29,324 nucleotides of DNA from an uncultured Bacteroidales bacterium (GTDB lineage: Bacteria; Bacteroidota; Bacteroidia; Bacteroidales; UBA932): assembly GCA_934717185.1 (NCBI GenBank), contig CAKUYQ010000031.1, positions 1 through 29,324 on the forward strand. The letters are read 5' to 3'. Under the pieces are notes generated by a model. That model saw nothing but the letters and a program-made list of their open reading frames with translations. It did no database searches and was not told the origin of the DNA. Below, piece after piece: positions 8,240 through 16,036 of this stretch; the stretch's first letter is position 1; every line of letters begins with the position of its first letter. The position numbers were made by a program, and so were the translations under genes.

Positions 8240-8560
8240 ATGAAGAAAGCAAAAATATACATAAATGACATGTTCTGCGGTATATTAGTTGAAAATTATG
8301 ACGGCTATCATTTCCAATACGATCATAATTATTTATCAATGAAAGGGGCTAAACCATTAAGTCCTACAATGCCATTAACAGAAGAGACGTATACTAAAGA
8401 ATTTATGTTCCCTGTATTTGACGGTTTAATTCCGGAAGGCTGGCTGCTTGATATCGTAGATAAAACATGGAAAATAGATCCAAGAGACAGAATGCAGCTA
8501 TTGCTTACCTGCTGCAAAGATTGTATTGGCAACATAAGTGTAAGAGAATATGACAAATAG
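8240..8560 (+). CDS. hipS: HipS-like protein (HipA N-terminal subdomain)
   Basis: A 106-residue protein equal to the N-terminal subdomain of HipA kinases (couple_hipA family): beta-rich start with VYINDMFCGIL-like turn, LSPTMPLTEETY, the conserved FDGLIPEGWLLDI, and a helix-turn DRMQLLLTCCKDCIGNISV. It has no kinase residues. The separate gene ends 11 bases inside the following kinase gene, so the two are translationally coupled. Known HipBST modules have this order, HipS being the antitoxin of HipT. I do not regard it as a broken hipA because both pieces are intact, and the kinase has its own N-terminal cysteine motif. Confidence 0.82.
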   Translation: MKKAKIYINDMFCGILVENYDGYHFQYDHNYLSMKGAKPLSPTMPLTEETYTKEFMFPVFDGLIPEGWLLDIVDKTWKIDPRDRMQLLLTCCKDCIGNISVREYDK

Positions 8561-9530
8561 AATTATTAATAGATGTTTATGCTGTTATAAGGAATTGGAT
8601 AATACCAATGCCAAGCAGCTTTATCATCCATCATGTGCATTAAAACTGTTTGGCAGAAAACAAGCACCTATTTTACCATATACGAGAGATAATATAGAAG
8701 ATCTTGCCTTACAGATACTGGAACAAAATACATCTATAACCGGAGTACAACCTAAACTTTCATTAGATATTAACAGAGGGAGTAAGAATGAACCGGACAA
8801 ACTTACAATTGTAGGTTTATGGGGAAATTACATCCTAAAACCACAAAGCTCAAAGTACAACTCCATGCCGGAATTGGAGGATTTGACAATGAAGTTAGCA
8901 GAAGTGGCCGGAATTTCAACAGCAAAGCATGGACTAATAATGATGACAGATGGAGAATTTGCATATATAACTCGCAGAATGGATAGAGATGAAGATGGCA
9001 ATAAATACTCCATGCTTGATATGTGCCAGTTAACCAACAGGCTCACAGAACATAAATATAGAGGAGCTTATTCTCAATTAGCAGAAACAATAAAAAAATA
9101 CTCCGCTGCTCCAATGTTAGATGTACAGTATTTTTGGGAAATAGTTATGTTTTCTTGGATTACAGGAAATTCAGATATGCATTGTAAAAATTTTTCATTA
9201 TTGGAAAAGGACGGCATAGGATATTCACTGTCTCCGGCATACGATTTATTGGCTGTTTTGCTTACGGGAATTAAAGACAATGACGAATTGGCAATGCCAT
9301 TAACAGGAGCCGGAATTAGCAATAATGAAGCTATTAACGGATTTAAAAGGGCTGATTTTATAGGAGCTATTATATCGTCTGGTGTAGAATATAAAACGGC
9401 AAATAGAATTGTAGATAAACTTATCAATTGTAAAGCAAAATGGTTTGATATTATAAATATTTCATTCCTTTCGGAATATCTTAAATCTGAGTATAAGGCA
9501 TTGATAGATGATAGGATAAGAAGGTTATAA
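8550..9530 (+). CDS. hipT: HipT-like serine/threonine kinase toxin
   Basis: A 326-residue HipA_C-type kinase lacking the first HipA subdomain. A cysteine motif (CLCC, then YHPSC) at residues 9-29 may bind zinc. The Gly-rich loop is TSITGVQPKLSL (residues 61-72), with Ser62-Ile63-Thr64 at the autophosphorylation positions of HipT's SIS motif. ILKP holds the ATP lysine (Lys97), TGNSDMHCKNFSL the catalytic Asp209 and Asn214, and SPAYDLL the metal-binding Asp232. HipA kinases phosphorylate aminoacyl-tRNA synthetases (HipA acts on GltX, HipT on TrpS); the target here is unknown. All catalytic residues are present, so the kinase should be active. It overlaps hipS by 11 bases. Confidence 0.87.
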   Translation: MTNRIINRCLCCYKELDNTNAKQLYHPSCALKLFGRKQAPILPYTRDNIEDLALQILEQNTSITGVQPKLSLDINRGSKNEPDKLTIVGLWGNYILKPQSSKYNSMPELEDLTMKLAEVAGISTAKHGLIMMTDGEFAYITRRMDRDEDGNKYSMLDMCQLTNRLTEHKYRGAYSQLAETIKKYSAAPMLDVQYFWEIVMFSWITGNSDMHCKNFSLLEKDGIGYSLSPAYDLLAVLLTGIKDNDELAMPLTGAGISNNEAINGFKRADFIGAIISSGVEYKTANRIVDKLINCKAKWFDIINISFLSEYLKSEYKALIDDRIRRL

Positions 9531-9606
9531 AACCAATTTATTGCATAATGCGAACAACCTGTTCGTGGCATCTCCTCATATTTGCAGGCAAATAAAAAGT
9601 AAAATT

Positions 9607-9939
9607 ATGGGAGACACATCAACAATTTATTGCGCATTACAAAGCGGAGACGAATATTTTGCAAAAAGAGAGTACTTTTTGGCTGCCTGCGAATATAGGG
9701 TAGCTGCGTATGTTTACACTTGTGGAGATCCGTATGGATTTATGCCGGACAGCGACCCAATACGCAAATTCTTTAAATGTTTTAAAAAATTGAAACCGGA
9801 TGAAAAAAAGAAATTTTGGCCTTTTAGCGATCACGAAAATTTTTTAGTAGATTATCACTCGCAAATTAGAGAGCTTTACAAAATAGAGGAGGAGTATTTG
9901 AATGAGCATAAGGGTAATGATGTAGAAAACCGAACATGA
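9607..9939 (+). CDS. Small hypothetical protein
   Basis: I do not recognise this 110-residue protein. It is soluble and mainly helical: MGDTSTIYCALQSGDEYFAKREYFLAACEYRVAAYVY resembles a single tetratricopeptide-like helix pair, followed by a Lys/Phe-rich middle (KKLKPDEKKKFWPF) and a charged helical end. An in-frame TTG at 9541 extends it, but the ATG at 9607 is the natural start. It lies 76 bases after hipT on the same strand and may belong to that transcript. Its stop codon lies inside the left arm of a long inverted repeat. Confidence 0.55.
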   Translation: MGDTSTIYCALQSGDEYFAKREYFLAACEYRVAAYVYTCGDPYGFMPDSDPIRKFFKCFKKLKPDEKKKFWPFSDHENFLVDYHSQIRELYKIEEEYLNEHKGNDVENRT

Positions 9940-9987
9940 AAATCTTTGAAATTAATTCGTCCAAGTCTTGATATCAAAGATTTTCAT
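9936..9987. repeat. 14-base perfect inverted repeat over a stop codon
   Basis: ATGAAAATCTTTGA (9936-9949) pairs perfectly with TCAAAGATTTTCAT (9974-9987) around a 24-base loop. The TGA stop of the small gene (9937-9939) lies in the left arm. It is immediately joined to a second inverted repeat. Confidence 0.6.
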
Positions 9988-10035
9988 TGTGAGAGAGAAC
10001 GGTAGTGAACGGCTATCAGACTCTCACAAATTTTT
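9987..10035 (+). terminator. Second inverted repeat with T-run, possible terminator
   Basis: TTGTGAGAG (9987-9995) pairs with CTCTCACAA (10021-10029) around a 25-base loop that contains GAACGG twice; five T residues follow (10031-10035). It may end the hipBST transcript, though the loop is long for a standard terminator. The T at 9987 is shared with the preceding repeat. Confidence 0.5.
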
Positions 10036-10044
10036 AATTATTAT

Positions 10045-10074
10045 TTTGATAGGATAAAAATAGGGATTTATTTG
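10045..10074 (+). promoter_or_regulatory. Probable promoter of the WYL gene
   Basis: TTTG (10045-10048), an 18-base spacer, then TTTATTTG (10067-10074, one mismatch to TAnnTTTG). The leader of about 100 bases carries a short GC hairpin (GGCGC/GCGCC around 10106-10130). Confidence 0.45.
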
Positions 10075-10184
10075 TAACTTGCGGAGCAAATGAAAACAAA
10101 GAAAGGCGCTAACGCAAACATATTGCGCCGGTGCATGACAAAAAGAGTTTAAACGCAATATAAATACAATATAAACAATACTTT

Positions 10185-11225
10185 ATGCCGGTAAACAAAA
10201 ACGCATTTTTAAGATATAGAATTTTAGACGAACTTCTGAGCAGTAAATATAAGAGCTATACAATTACAGAACTTCTCAATGCTGTAAATGACAAACTCAC
10301 ATATTATCTCCCCGCAGGTAATTCTATTGTCAGGAGAACTATAGAAAAAGATCTTAAGTTCTTGGTAGAGGATAGTGGTTTAGACGTAGAATTAAGCAAA
10401 GAGAAGATAGACGGGAAGCAGTACATAAGTTATGCAGACAAGAACTTTTCTATTTTTAAAAAGGAGCTCACCGACAACGAAAAAGCTTTGTTAAAGGGGG
10501 CGTTCTCACTATTGGGCTCGTTTGACGGTCTGCCGGAGTTTGCCGGCTTAGAGGCTTTACGTGGAAATTTGCAGGTTAGCGATGAAAGGAAGATAATCTA
10601 TCTGTCAAAGAACCCAATTGAAAATACAAACCTCCTTGGTGAACTCTATTCAGATATCCTAAACAAAACGCCAATAAAAATAACATACAAAAAATTTGGC
10701 AAGGATATGTTGGAGGAGGATATTGTACTGCATCCGCAATATCTTAAGGAATATAATATGCGCTGGTTTCTTTTTGCCTTAATAGAAGGGGCTGAGAGCC
10801 ATAGTCTGTTCTGCTTTGGATTGGAGAGGATGGTAAAGATTGAACGGTGCACAAACATAGATTATAAGGAATATAATGGCGATTTTGAGGAGTATTTTGA
10901 TGATATAATAGGTGTTACCAATTACACAGAAGAACCTGTTAACCATATTGAATTCTGGGTAGATGACAACGCTTTCAACTACATAACCACCAAACCTATT
11001 CACGACTCTCAAAAAAGGATTATTCAAAAGGAGTCGTGCTTGAGGGCAGAACATCCCGAACTTGGCGGAGGTGCTTTTTTCTCAATAGATTGCAAATATA
11101 ATTACGAATTGATTAGGGAGCTTTGTTCATTTGGCCCACAGCTGATTGTACTCTCACCTGCCCACATTAGAGATAAGGTGACAGAGCGAATTGCCGCCAT
11201 GATGAAGGCCTATAAAGAAAGCTGA
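10185..11225 (+). CDS. WYL-domain transcriptional regulator
   Basis: A 346-residue regulator. Residues about 1-80 form a winged helix (RYRILDELLSSKYKSYTITELLNAVND, then IVRRTIEKDLKFL). The middle holds a WYL domain, with PIKITYKKFG, then LHPQYLKEYNMRWFLFALIE in the place of the W-Y-L signature, then a C-terminal WCX-like extension. WYL proteins bind nucleotides or single-stranded DNA as ligands, and several (BrxR, CapW types) repress anti-phage operons. It stands alone behind its own promoter, 59 bases before the next gene, at the edge of a run of defence systems. A role in controlling them is an inference from position. Confidence 0.85.
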   Translation: MPVNKNAFLRYRILDELLSSKYKSYTITELLNAVNDKLTYYLPAGNSIVRRTIEKDLKFLVEDSGLDVELSKEKIDGKQYISYADKNFSIFKKELTDNEKALLKGAFSLLGSFDGLPEFAGLEALRGNLQVSDERKIIYLSKNPIENTNLLGELYSDILNKTPIKITYKKFGKDMLEEDIVLHPQYLKEYNMRWFLFALIEGAESHSLFCFGLERMVKIERCTNIDYKEYNGDFEEYFDDIIGVTNYTEEPVNHIEFWVDDNAFNYITTKPIHDSQKRIIQKESCLRAEHPELGGGAFFSIDCKYNYELIRELCSFGPQLIVLSPAHIRDKVTERIAAMMKAYKES

Positions 11226-11284
11226 TTCTCTTCCCGACAAATTTTGAGTTATTTAAGTTAAATTTTGATTGAATTGAAAGTCTT

Positions 11285-12520
11285 ATGATAATTGGTTATA
11301 TAATTGGCATAATCTGTGTTCTATTTATTGTTGTCGGGATTATACGTTTCATAAATATTAAAAGATGCACAAAGCAGCAGAGGGAAAGTGAAAATAAACA
11401 GGTTAAATTTGGGAAAAAAGAGTTATGCTATAAAGTTCCGGAGGGGTTATTCTCCTTTGCTCCGGCTGATAGCGAGATCTATTACTATGAGACAAAATAC
11501 AATAATGAGTATAATGAATTCATATCCAATAACTATGAAGAGATAAAAAAAGCTTTTTGGAACAGCAGGCGTGCAAAGTTTATATACTTACCTAAAATAT
11601 CTAAAGATTTGAGCACAAACGTAGTTAAGGAGATAGTTAAATATAACTTCCCCAATATTTCTACAACGGATCTTTTCATTGAAGATGATATAATATCCTA
11701 CAAAGATTTAGCAACATATATAGCAATTCCAGACTATGTTACCAGCCCATGTTTTATATGTTGTGAAAAAATAACACCACCATTTGTCTTTATCTCAATT
11801 AAGGAGCTTGAAACAAACGAACTGTTCACAAACAGAAAAGATGCGGCAGATGAGAGTAATAATCTTTATAAGGATATCTTTTTCCGGGAGGTTGAATACT
11901 ATACACGCAACTGCTTGGCATTCCGGCCAAGGTATCGTGTAATTACCGACGATGAACTGCGAGAAATCCTAAAAGGGCAGATAGCAGATGAGAGATTCGA
12001 GAAAGATATATATCTTATCGGGAAGGAGATTAATGAGAGGACCGAAAAATTGCGAGAAATGGGAGTATCTTCAATAGCTATAAAAAAATTATTGGGAGAG
12101 GGAGCAAAGCTAAAATTAAGTAAGTTAGTAATTGATAAACATAATAGAATCTTTTTGCCGGATTACGATATTGAGATTAAATTATCTCCTATTCAAAAGG
12201 CTGTATATTTTCTGTTTTTACGCCACGGTGATGGTATCTATTTCAAAGATCTTGAGCAATATAAGGGTGAACTATGTTCAATATACGAGTCGCTTACGGG
12301 CAGAGATGACAAGGATATGATTAAAGAGAGCATAGATAGATTGGTTGATCCGTACGATAACTCTATTAATGAGAAATGTGCACGGATAAGGAATGCCTTT
12401 GCTACTGTTATACGTGAAGAATTAGTAGAGTTATATACAATTACAGGCAAAAAAGGGGAGAAGAAGAGGATAAAGCTCCCAAAAAACTTGATTAAATGGG
12501 AAAATCAAAATAACAAATAA
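11285..12520 (+). CDS. Membrane-anchored protein, unknown function, possible C-terminal winged helix
   Basis: A 411-residue protein I cannot name. It starts with one hydrophobic segment (about 3-24, IGYIIGIICVLFIVVGIIRF) followed by basic residues, so the bulk is probably cytoplasmic. The middle (about 60-230) is mixed, with several aromatic stretches. The end (about 285-400) starts with an ordered segment, IFLPDYDIEIKLSPIQKAVYFLFL, then helices and NSINEKCARIRNAF, and reads like a winged-helix DNA- or protein-binding domain. No nuclease, NTPase or kinase motif is visible. It follows the WYL gene on the same strand, 59 bases downstream, and may form an operon with it and the following small protein. 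Confidence 0.6.
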   Translation: MIIGYIIGIICVLFIVVGIIRFINIKRCTKQQRESENKQVKFGKKELCYKVPEGLFSFAPADSEIYYYETKYNNEYNEFISNNYEEIKKAFWNSRRAKFIYLPKISKDLSTNVVKEIVKYNFPNISTTDLFIEDDIISYKDLATYIAIPDYVTSPCFICCEKITPPFVFISIKELETNELFTNRKDAADESNNLYKDIFFREVEYYTRNCLAFRPRYRVITDDELREILKGQIADERFEKDIYLIGKEINERTEKLREMGVSSIAIKKLLGEGAKLKLSKLVIDKHNRIFLPDYDIEIKLSPIQKAVYFLFLRHGDGIYFKDLEQYKGELCSIYESLTGRDDKDMIKESIDRLVDPYDNSINEKCARIRNAFATVIREELVELYTITGKKGEKKRIKLPKNLIKWENQNNK

Positions 12521-12622
12521 TCGCAAGCCTTGCGGAAAATATTACAGATGAAATTCCATTTCTACATTTGTGCAATAATAACACGCATGAGGCCGGTGTA
12601 TGTTTAACTAAAATTTTTTGCT

Positions 12623-12919
12623 ATGATAACAACATTAATTTTAACAATTATTATTGCATTTATAATGTATCTGCTTAAACCACTTTTTTTTAAGGATAAA
12701 AGTGAACAGCCTCAATCTGAAATAAAAAACTCTTCTAACATTGCAAATAAGAATCAAGAATCTGATTCAACGGTCCAAGGTAATTCTTCCAAGCCTGAAA
12801 ACAAGACAGAAGAGCAAGAGAAGAAAAAATCTTGGATAGAGAGGAATTATTGGATGCTTCCTGTTGCTATTGCAATTTTTTTACTGAAAATGTGCAGTGA
12901 TATGATGCCACATGCGTAG
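12623..12919 (+). CDS. Small protein with two membrane segments
   Basis: A 98-residue protein with a hydrophobic segment at each end (about 1-23 and 76-94). They are joined by a charged, low-complexity linker rich in Ser, Asn, Gln, Lys and Glu. This hairpin layout is seen in many small unknown membrane proteins. It follows the 411-residue membrane-anchored protein by about 100 bases on the same strand and may act with it, but no motif reveals a function. It precedes the retron region, from which it is separated by an inverted repeat. Confidence 0.5.
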   Translation: MITTLILTIIIAFIMYLLKPLFFKDKSEQPQSEIKNSSNIANKNQESDSTVQGNSSKPENKTEEQEKKKSWIERNYWMLPVAIAIFLLKMCSDMMPHA

Positions 12920-12924
12920 ATGAT

Positions 12925-12976
12925 ATGTTTGATATGTTCCGAGTCAAACATGTTTAGTGCGAATCAAGAGTTCGCA
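12925..12976. repeat. Two hairpins between the WYL cassette and the retron
   Basis: ATGTTTGA (12925-12932) pairs with TCAAACAT (12944-12951), loop 11. Then TGCGAA (12958-12963) pairs with TTCGCA (12971-12976), loop 7. They may end upstream transcription. The second lies directly before a TACCTTTG box at 12986-12993, where a regulator could bind. Confidence 0.45.
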
Positions 12977-12985
12977 ATAGAGTTT

Positions 12986-13025
12986 TACCTTTGCGTAGAC
13001 ATTTGAAAGAAAATAACTATTTTTG
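12986..13025 (+). promoter_or_regulatory. Promoter boxes of the retron
   Basis: Two perfect TAnnTTTG boxes occur: TACCTTTG (12986-12993) and TATTTTTG (13018-13025). The second would start transcription around 13031-13036, exactly at the 5' end of the a1 arm of the retron RNA, and is the better candidate. TTTG at 12990-12993 lies 24 bases before it, slightly far for a -33 box. Confidence 0.6.
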
Positions 13026-13035
13026 TAGAACATAA

Positions 13036-13282
13036 GGTCTTTGACATACTGGAGCAAACTTTTGACTATCGTCTGTCATGTTTGACAGATGTCCGTAAAA
13101 TCGGATACTTAACAAAGGGTTACTCGTTACTCTGATTTTAATAGAATTCTTCTATAAAATCAACAGTTGAGTATTCCTCAATATAATTATATTATAGAAT
13201 AAAAATAGAATATAAAAATTCTATTTTTCCGCACTCTGCGAGTACGTAGACAAAGAAAATAAACTTCAGTATGTCTTAGATC
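13036..13282 (+). ncRNA. Retron msr-msd non-coding RNA
   Basis: The ends pair as retron a1/a2 arms. GACATACTG (13043-13051) is the perfect complement of CAGTATGTC (13267-13275); a 2+2 internal loop and GGTCT (13036-13040) with AGATC (13278-13282) extend it. Right after a1 comes AGC (13053-13055), whose G13054 fits the conserved priming guanosine. The msr part holds a 9-pair hairpin (13070-13078/13083-13091, loop TGTT) and a 4-pair one (13092-13105). The msd part holds stem-loops at 13134-13161 (12 pairs, one bulge, loop TTC), 13167-13181 and 13201-13228 (11 pairs), while TACTCG (13121-13126) and CGAGTA (13239-13244) can close it. The RNA ends just before the reverse transcriptase start, the standard retron arrangement. 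Confidence 0.85.
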
Positions 13283-13286
13283 ATTT

Positions 13287-14858
13287 ATGTATGTTGGCAT
13301 AACTATGACTAAAGAGGCTATTATATCGGAAGCAAAAGAATTGGAAACCACTCATGACCTTTTAGTGCTCTTAAACAAAATCAAGATGGCGGAATTAGGG
13401 GATAAAGGGCATCCTTTCATTATGCCTCATTTAAACTTCTTTATTCATCCGGCCCGTAACAAAAGAAATTATAAATCTTTCTATATACCCAAGAAATCAG
13501 GTGGAGTAAGAAAAATATCAGCCCCAACGTCTATGCTTAAATCATTTTTAACTTACACAAATAAGTTATTACAAGCATTCTACGAGGCTCCTGAATATAT
13601 TACAGGTTTTGTCCCAGGCAAATCTGTAGTAGACAATGCAGAAATACATATAGGCAAGAACTATGTCTTCAATACAGATCTAAAAGATTTCTTTCCGAGT
13701 ATTACTAAATCGAGAGTTTGGGCTGCATTGAAATATGCACCTTTTAATTTTAATGATACGATAGCCGATGCCATTGCCGGTCTATGCTGTACTGAAATGA
13801 AAATAGAAGGGAAGAAATGCCGGGTGCTGCCACAAGGTTCCCCATGTTCTCCAATAATTACCAACATAGTCTGTAAGACATTAGACAGACGTCTGTACGG
13901 TCTTGCCAAAAAGTTTAAATTACGTTATTCAAGATATGCAGATGATATAACATTCAGTGGTAATAGAAATGTATTTAAAAAGGGAGAGACATTTCAGCAA
14001 GAATTAGAACATATCATTAATACTCAACATTTTACAATTAATGATAAGAAAACCAGACTACAAAAGAAAAATCAACGTCAAGAAGTTACAGGCCTTGTTG
14101 TAAGCGACAGGGTAAATGTTACTAAAGAGTATATACGGGAAATTGACAACATACTCTATATATGGGAAAAATATGGAGAAACCGAAGCCTATGCTCGTTT
14201 CTTAATCCATTATGTACCAAAGATTACGCACCATAAACACAAACCTAATATGAGATTCATCCTTCAGGGAAAACTGAATTATCTAAAGATGGTTAAAGGT
14301 GCAGACAATGAAGTATGGAGAGGTCTACAACGCAGGTTTAACAAGCTTGTAGGAGCAAAATCAGTTACAGAGACTGCTCAAATAAAATATAAGTACTTGA
14401 TTTCAGATTTTGAGAAGAAGGTAAATACGCAATTGCAATTTGAAGATGATAAAAATGGTATACTGCATTGTTACTTTAGCATCAACGGAGGCCGGACATC
14501 GGTTACCTTAAGTAAATATGTTAGAACCAGATTAACAAATCTTGTATCTAAACAAGATGCTAAGGCAATCAATAAATTTAAGTCTTCATATCTCATTATC
14601 TTTTATGAGGATTGTAACAACAGTTTTTGGAGAATTGAAAGAAAGAGGAGCGCTGTTAGCACCATGTCAATCTCGGAGTTTTTGGCTCTTTATGGTGGAG
14701 AAACGAATTCAGACGATGTGGAAAAAATAAATGGAGATAATAAGGACTCATTATCAGATAATAAGGAAGATAATACAGATAAGATCCTACAAGAGCTGGT
14801 CTCATCAGATTTTGATTTAAATACGCTTGATGGATGGAACAAAATAAAAAGCAGTTAA
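13287..14858 (+). CDS. ret: Retron-type reverse transcriptase with C-terminal extension
   Basis: A 523-residue reverse transcriptase that makes msDNA from the adjoining RNA. Visible motifs: the retron-specific NAxxH (NAEIH, 117-121), motif A VFNTDLKDFFPSI (Asp131), motif B LPQGSPCSPIITN, the catalytic YADD (Asp219, Asp220) in LRYSRYADDITFS, and the retron VTG motif (VTGLVV, 267-272). Most retron enzymes end around residue 300-350. Here a further 150-200 residues follow, partly beta-rich (GILHCYFSINGGRTSVTL, SYLIIFYEDCNNSFWRIE), with an acidic tail that I do not recognise. An ATG at 13305 (MTKEAII) is an equally good start; numbers given use 13287. It overlaps the next gene by 25 bases, so both are translationally coupled. 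Confidence 0.92.
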   Translation: MYVGITMTKEAIISEAKELETTHDLLVLLNKIKMAELGDKGHPFIMPHLNFFIHPARNKRNYKSFYIPKKSGGVRKISAPTSMLKSFLTYTNKLLQAFYEAPEYITGFVPGKSVVDNAEIHIGKNYVFNTDLKDFFPSITKSRVWAALKYAPFNFNDTIADAIAGLCCTEMKIEGKKCRVLPQGSPCSPIITNIVCKTLDRRLYGLAKKFKLRYSRYADDITFSGNRNVFKKGETFQQELEHIINTQHFTINDKKTRLQKKNQRQEVTGLVVSDRVNVTKEYIREIDNILYIWEKYGETEAYARFLIHYVPKITHHKHKPNMRFILQGKLNYLKMVKGADNEVWRGLQRRFNKLVGAKSVTETAQIKYKYLISDFEKKVNTQLQFEDDKNGILHCYFSINGGRTSVTLSKYVRTRLTNLVSKQDAKAINKFKSSYLIIFYEDCNNSFWRIERKRSAVSTMSISEFLALYGGETNSDDVEKINGDNKDSLSDNKEDNTDKILQELVSSDFDLNTLDGWNKIKSS

Positions 14859-15760
14859 CGAAACTGTTAGATTTCGTTAAAGAATTATATAATAATCCCG
14901 ACAACAAAGAATTTGCTGCCGGGTTAGATGATTTTGTACTTGGCAATAATACAAATAAAGAAGATAAAAAAATTGCAGAAATTTATGAGTACTGTATTGA
15001 GAAAATTATAAGGCAACAAGCCATTGAATTTTATGCAGACTTTCCTTTACAATCAATAAAGGATATTCTGATTGGAGATTACGTCCGGATGGAGTCATTT
15101 AGAAGAAAAGATAATTTCGGAGACTTTTGTTTGTCACTTTATCAACAAATAGAGTGTATGACCAATAGTCTGTGCGAGGACAAGAATTTGTACGATATTA
15201 CAGAAAAAATGTGGGGCCACCCTGCATATGTGAAGATAGAAAAGGGCAAAGAGCCATCCATCTATAACAGAAGTGGTGACTATACAATCGCAAGCCTATT
15301 GTTCCCTTATGATAACAAACAATCAGGAAATACCAATGCTTTTGAGAAATCAAGAAAACCATTGCAAACACAATATGCGATAGACAAGATACGCACGATT
15401 GTATATTTCTTGGGCTATAAAGCAGAGATGGAGAGCAGTGATTATGACTCATTTGTTGAATTTACATCACTGCTAAATGACATTTATCAATGCCGCAATA
15501 TGAATCATCGCGGAAACTCTCTAAACCAGTGGGAAAAGAAAACCTATGATAGAATAATCCCTTTGAAATCACTCTATTATTTTAAATTTCTCGGTGTGTT
15601 GGCACAATATGTTGAATATATAAAAGGTGGTTATCCTTATATTCCCACAATACTAGATTTCTGTAAAACAATTTCTCCAAAAAAAATAGAAGGAGCTGCT
15701 ATTAAGCTAGTAGGGTTTATTGATCCCGAAGAACTTGCTCGCAGAACCAAGAAAAGATAA
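14834..15760 (+). CDS. Retron-associated candidate effector, HEPN-like
   Basis: A 308-residue soluble, mostly helical protein. No family is certain. Two features suggest a HEPN-type all-helical fold: a helix FCLSLYQQIECMTNSL (98-113), and QCRNMNHRG (219-227) with Arg221-Asn222 and His225, which resembles the R-N-x-H core of HEPN ribonucleases. The spacing Rx3H is one short of the classic Rx4-6H, so catalysis is unproven. Its start lies inside the end of the reverse transcriptase gene, which ties it to the retron. In other retrons the co-coded protein is the toxic effector held in check by the RT-msDNA complex; that role is inferred here by position. It may also be a structural partner without enzyme activity. 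Confidence 0.65.
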   Translation: MEQNKKQLTKLLDFVKELYNNPDNKEFAAGLDDFVLGNNTNKEDKKIAEIYEYCIEKIIRQQAIEFYADFPLQSIKDILIGDYVRMESFRRKDNFGDFCLSLYQQIECMTNSLCEDKNLYDITEKMWGHPAYVKIEKGKEPSIYNRSGDYTIASLLFPYDNKQSGNTNAFEKSRKPLQTQYAIDKIRTIVYFLGYKAEMESSDYDSFVEFTSLLNDIYQCRNMNHRGNSLNQWEKKTYDRIIPLKSLYYFKFLGVLAQYVEYIKGGYPYIPTILDFCKTISPKKIEGAAIKLVGFIDPEELARRTKKR

Positions 15761-16036
15761 TTATTCTACTAATATGCAGGAGCCAACAGGTTCTACTATT
15801 TGTGAGACTTTACAGATATGCATTGCTGACAGTTCTTTGGCAGTTGCATATTACAAATACAAGCTAATTGAAACAAATATTAATAGAATATAATTTATTT
15901 ATGATAATTTACTAGATAAAATTTGCTTACTCAAATAAAATAATACATATTTGTAATATGTTTAATGCTTTCTTTTGGCCGATGAAAATGAGTCTTTAGT
16001 TTTAGCGAAAAAAATGAAATAAAACAATATTATAAC
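15761..16036 (+). promoter_or_regulatory. Intergenic region with the Zorya promoter
   Basis: A good Bacteroidota promoter is present: TTTG (15922-15925), a 20-base spacer, CATATTTG (15946-15953, one mismatch to TAnnTTTG). Start of transcription would be near 15960, giving a leader of about 75 bases before zorA. Upstream, AATATGCA (15771-15778) can pair with TGCATATT (15845-15852), which may mark the end of the retron transcript. I see no gene here. Confidence 0.6.

Noticed and set aside
8240..9530. hipS and hipT as a hipA broken by a frameshift
   Set aside because: Both frames have their own ATG, overlap by 11 bases, and the kinase begins with an intact cysteine motif; the split form is a known module type.
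9074..9571. A 165-codon frame on the minus strand over hipT
   Set aside because: It lies antisense to a gene with all kinase motifs and shows no motif of its own.
13287..14858. Reverse transcriptase of a group II intron or diversity-generating retroelement
   Set aside because: No maturase/endonuclease domain, no intron domain V structure nearby and no template/variable repeat pair were seen, while NAxxH and VTG motifs and the a1/a2 RNA point to a retron.
15771..15852. 8-base inverted repeat after the retron effector gene
   Set aside because: A loop of 66 bases and AT-rich arms make it weak; mentioned only as part of the intergenic description.
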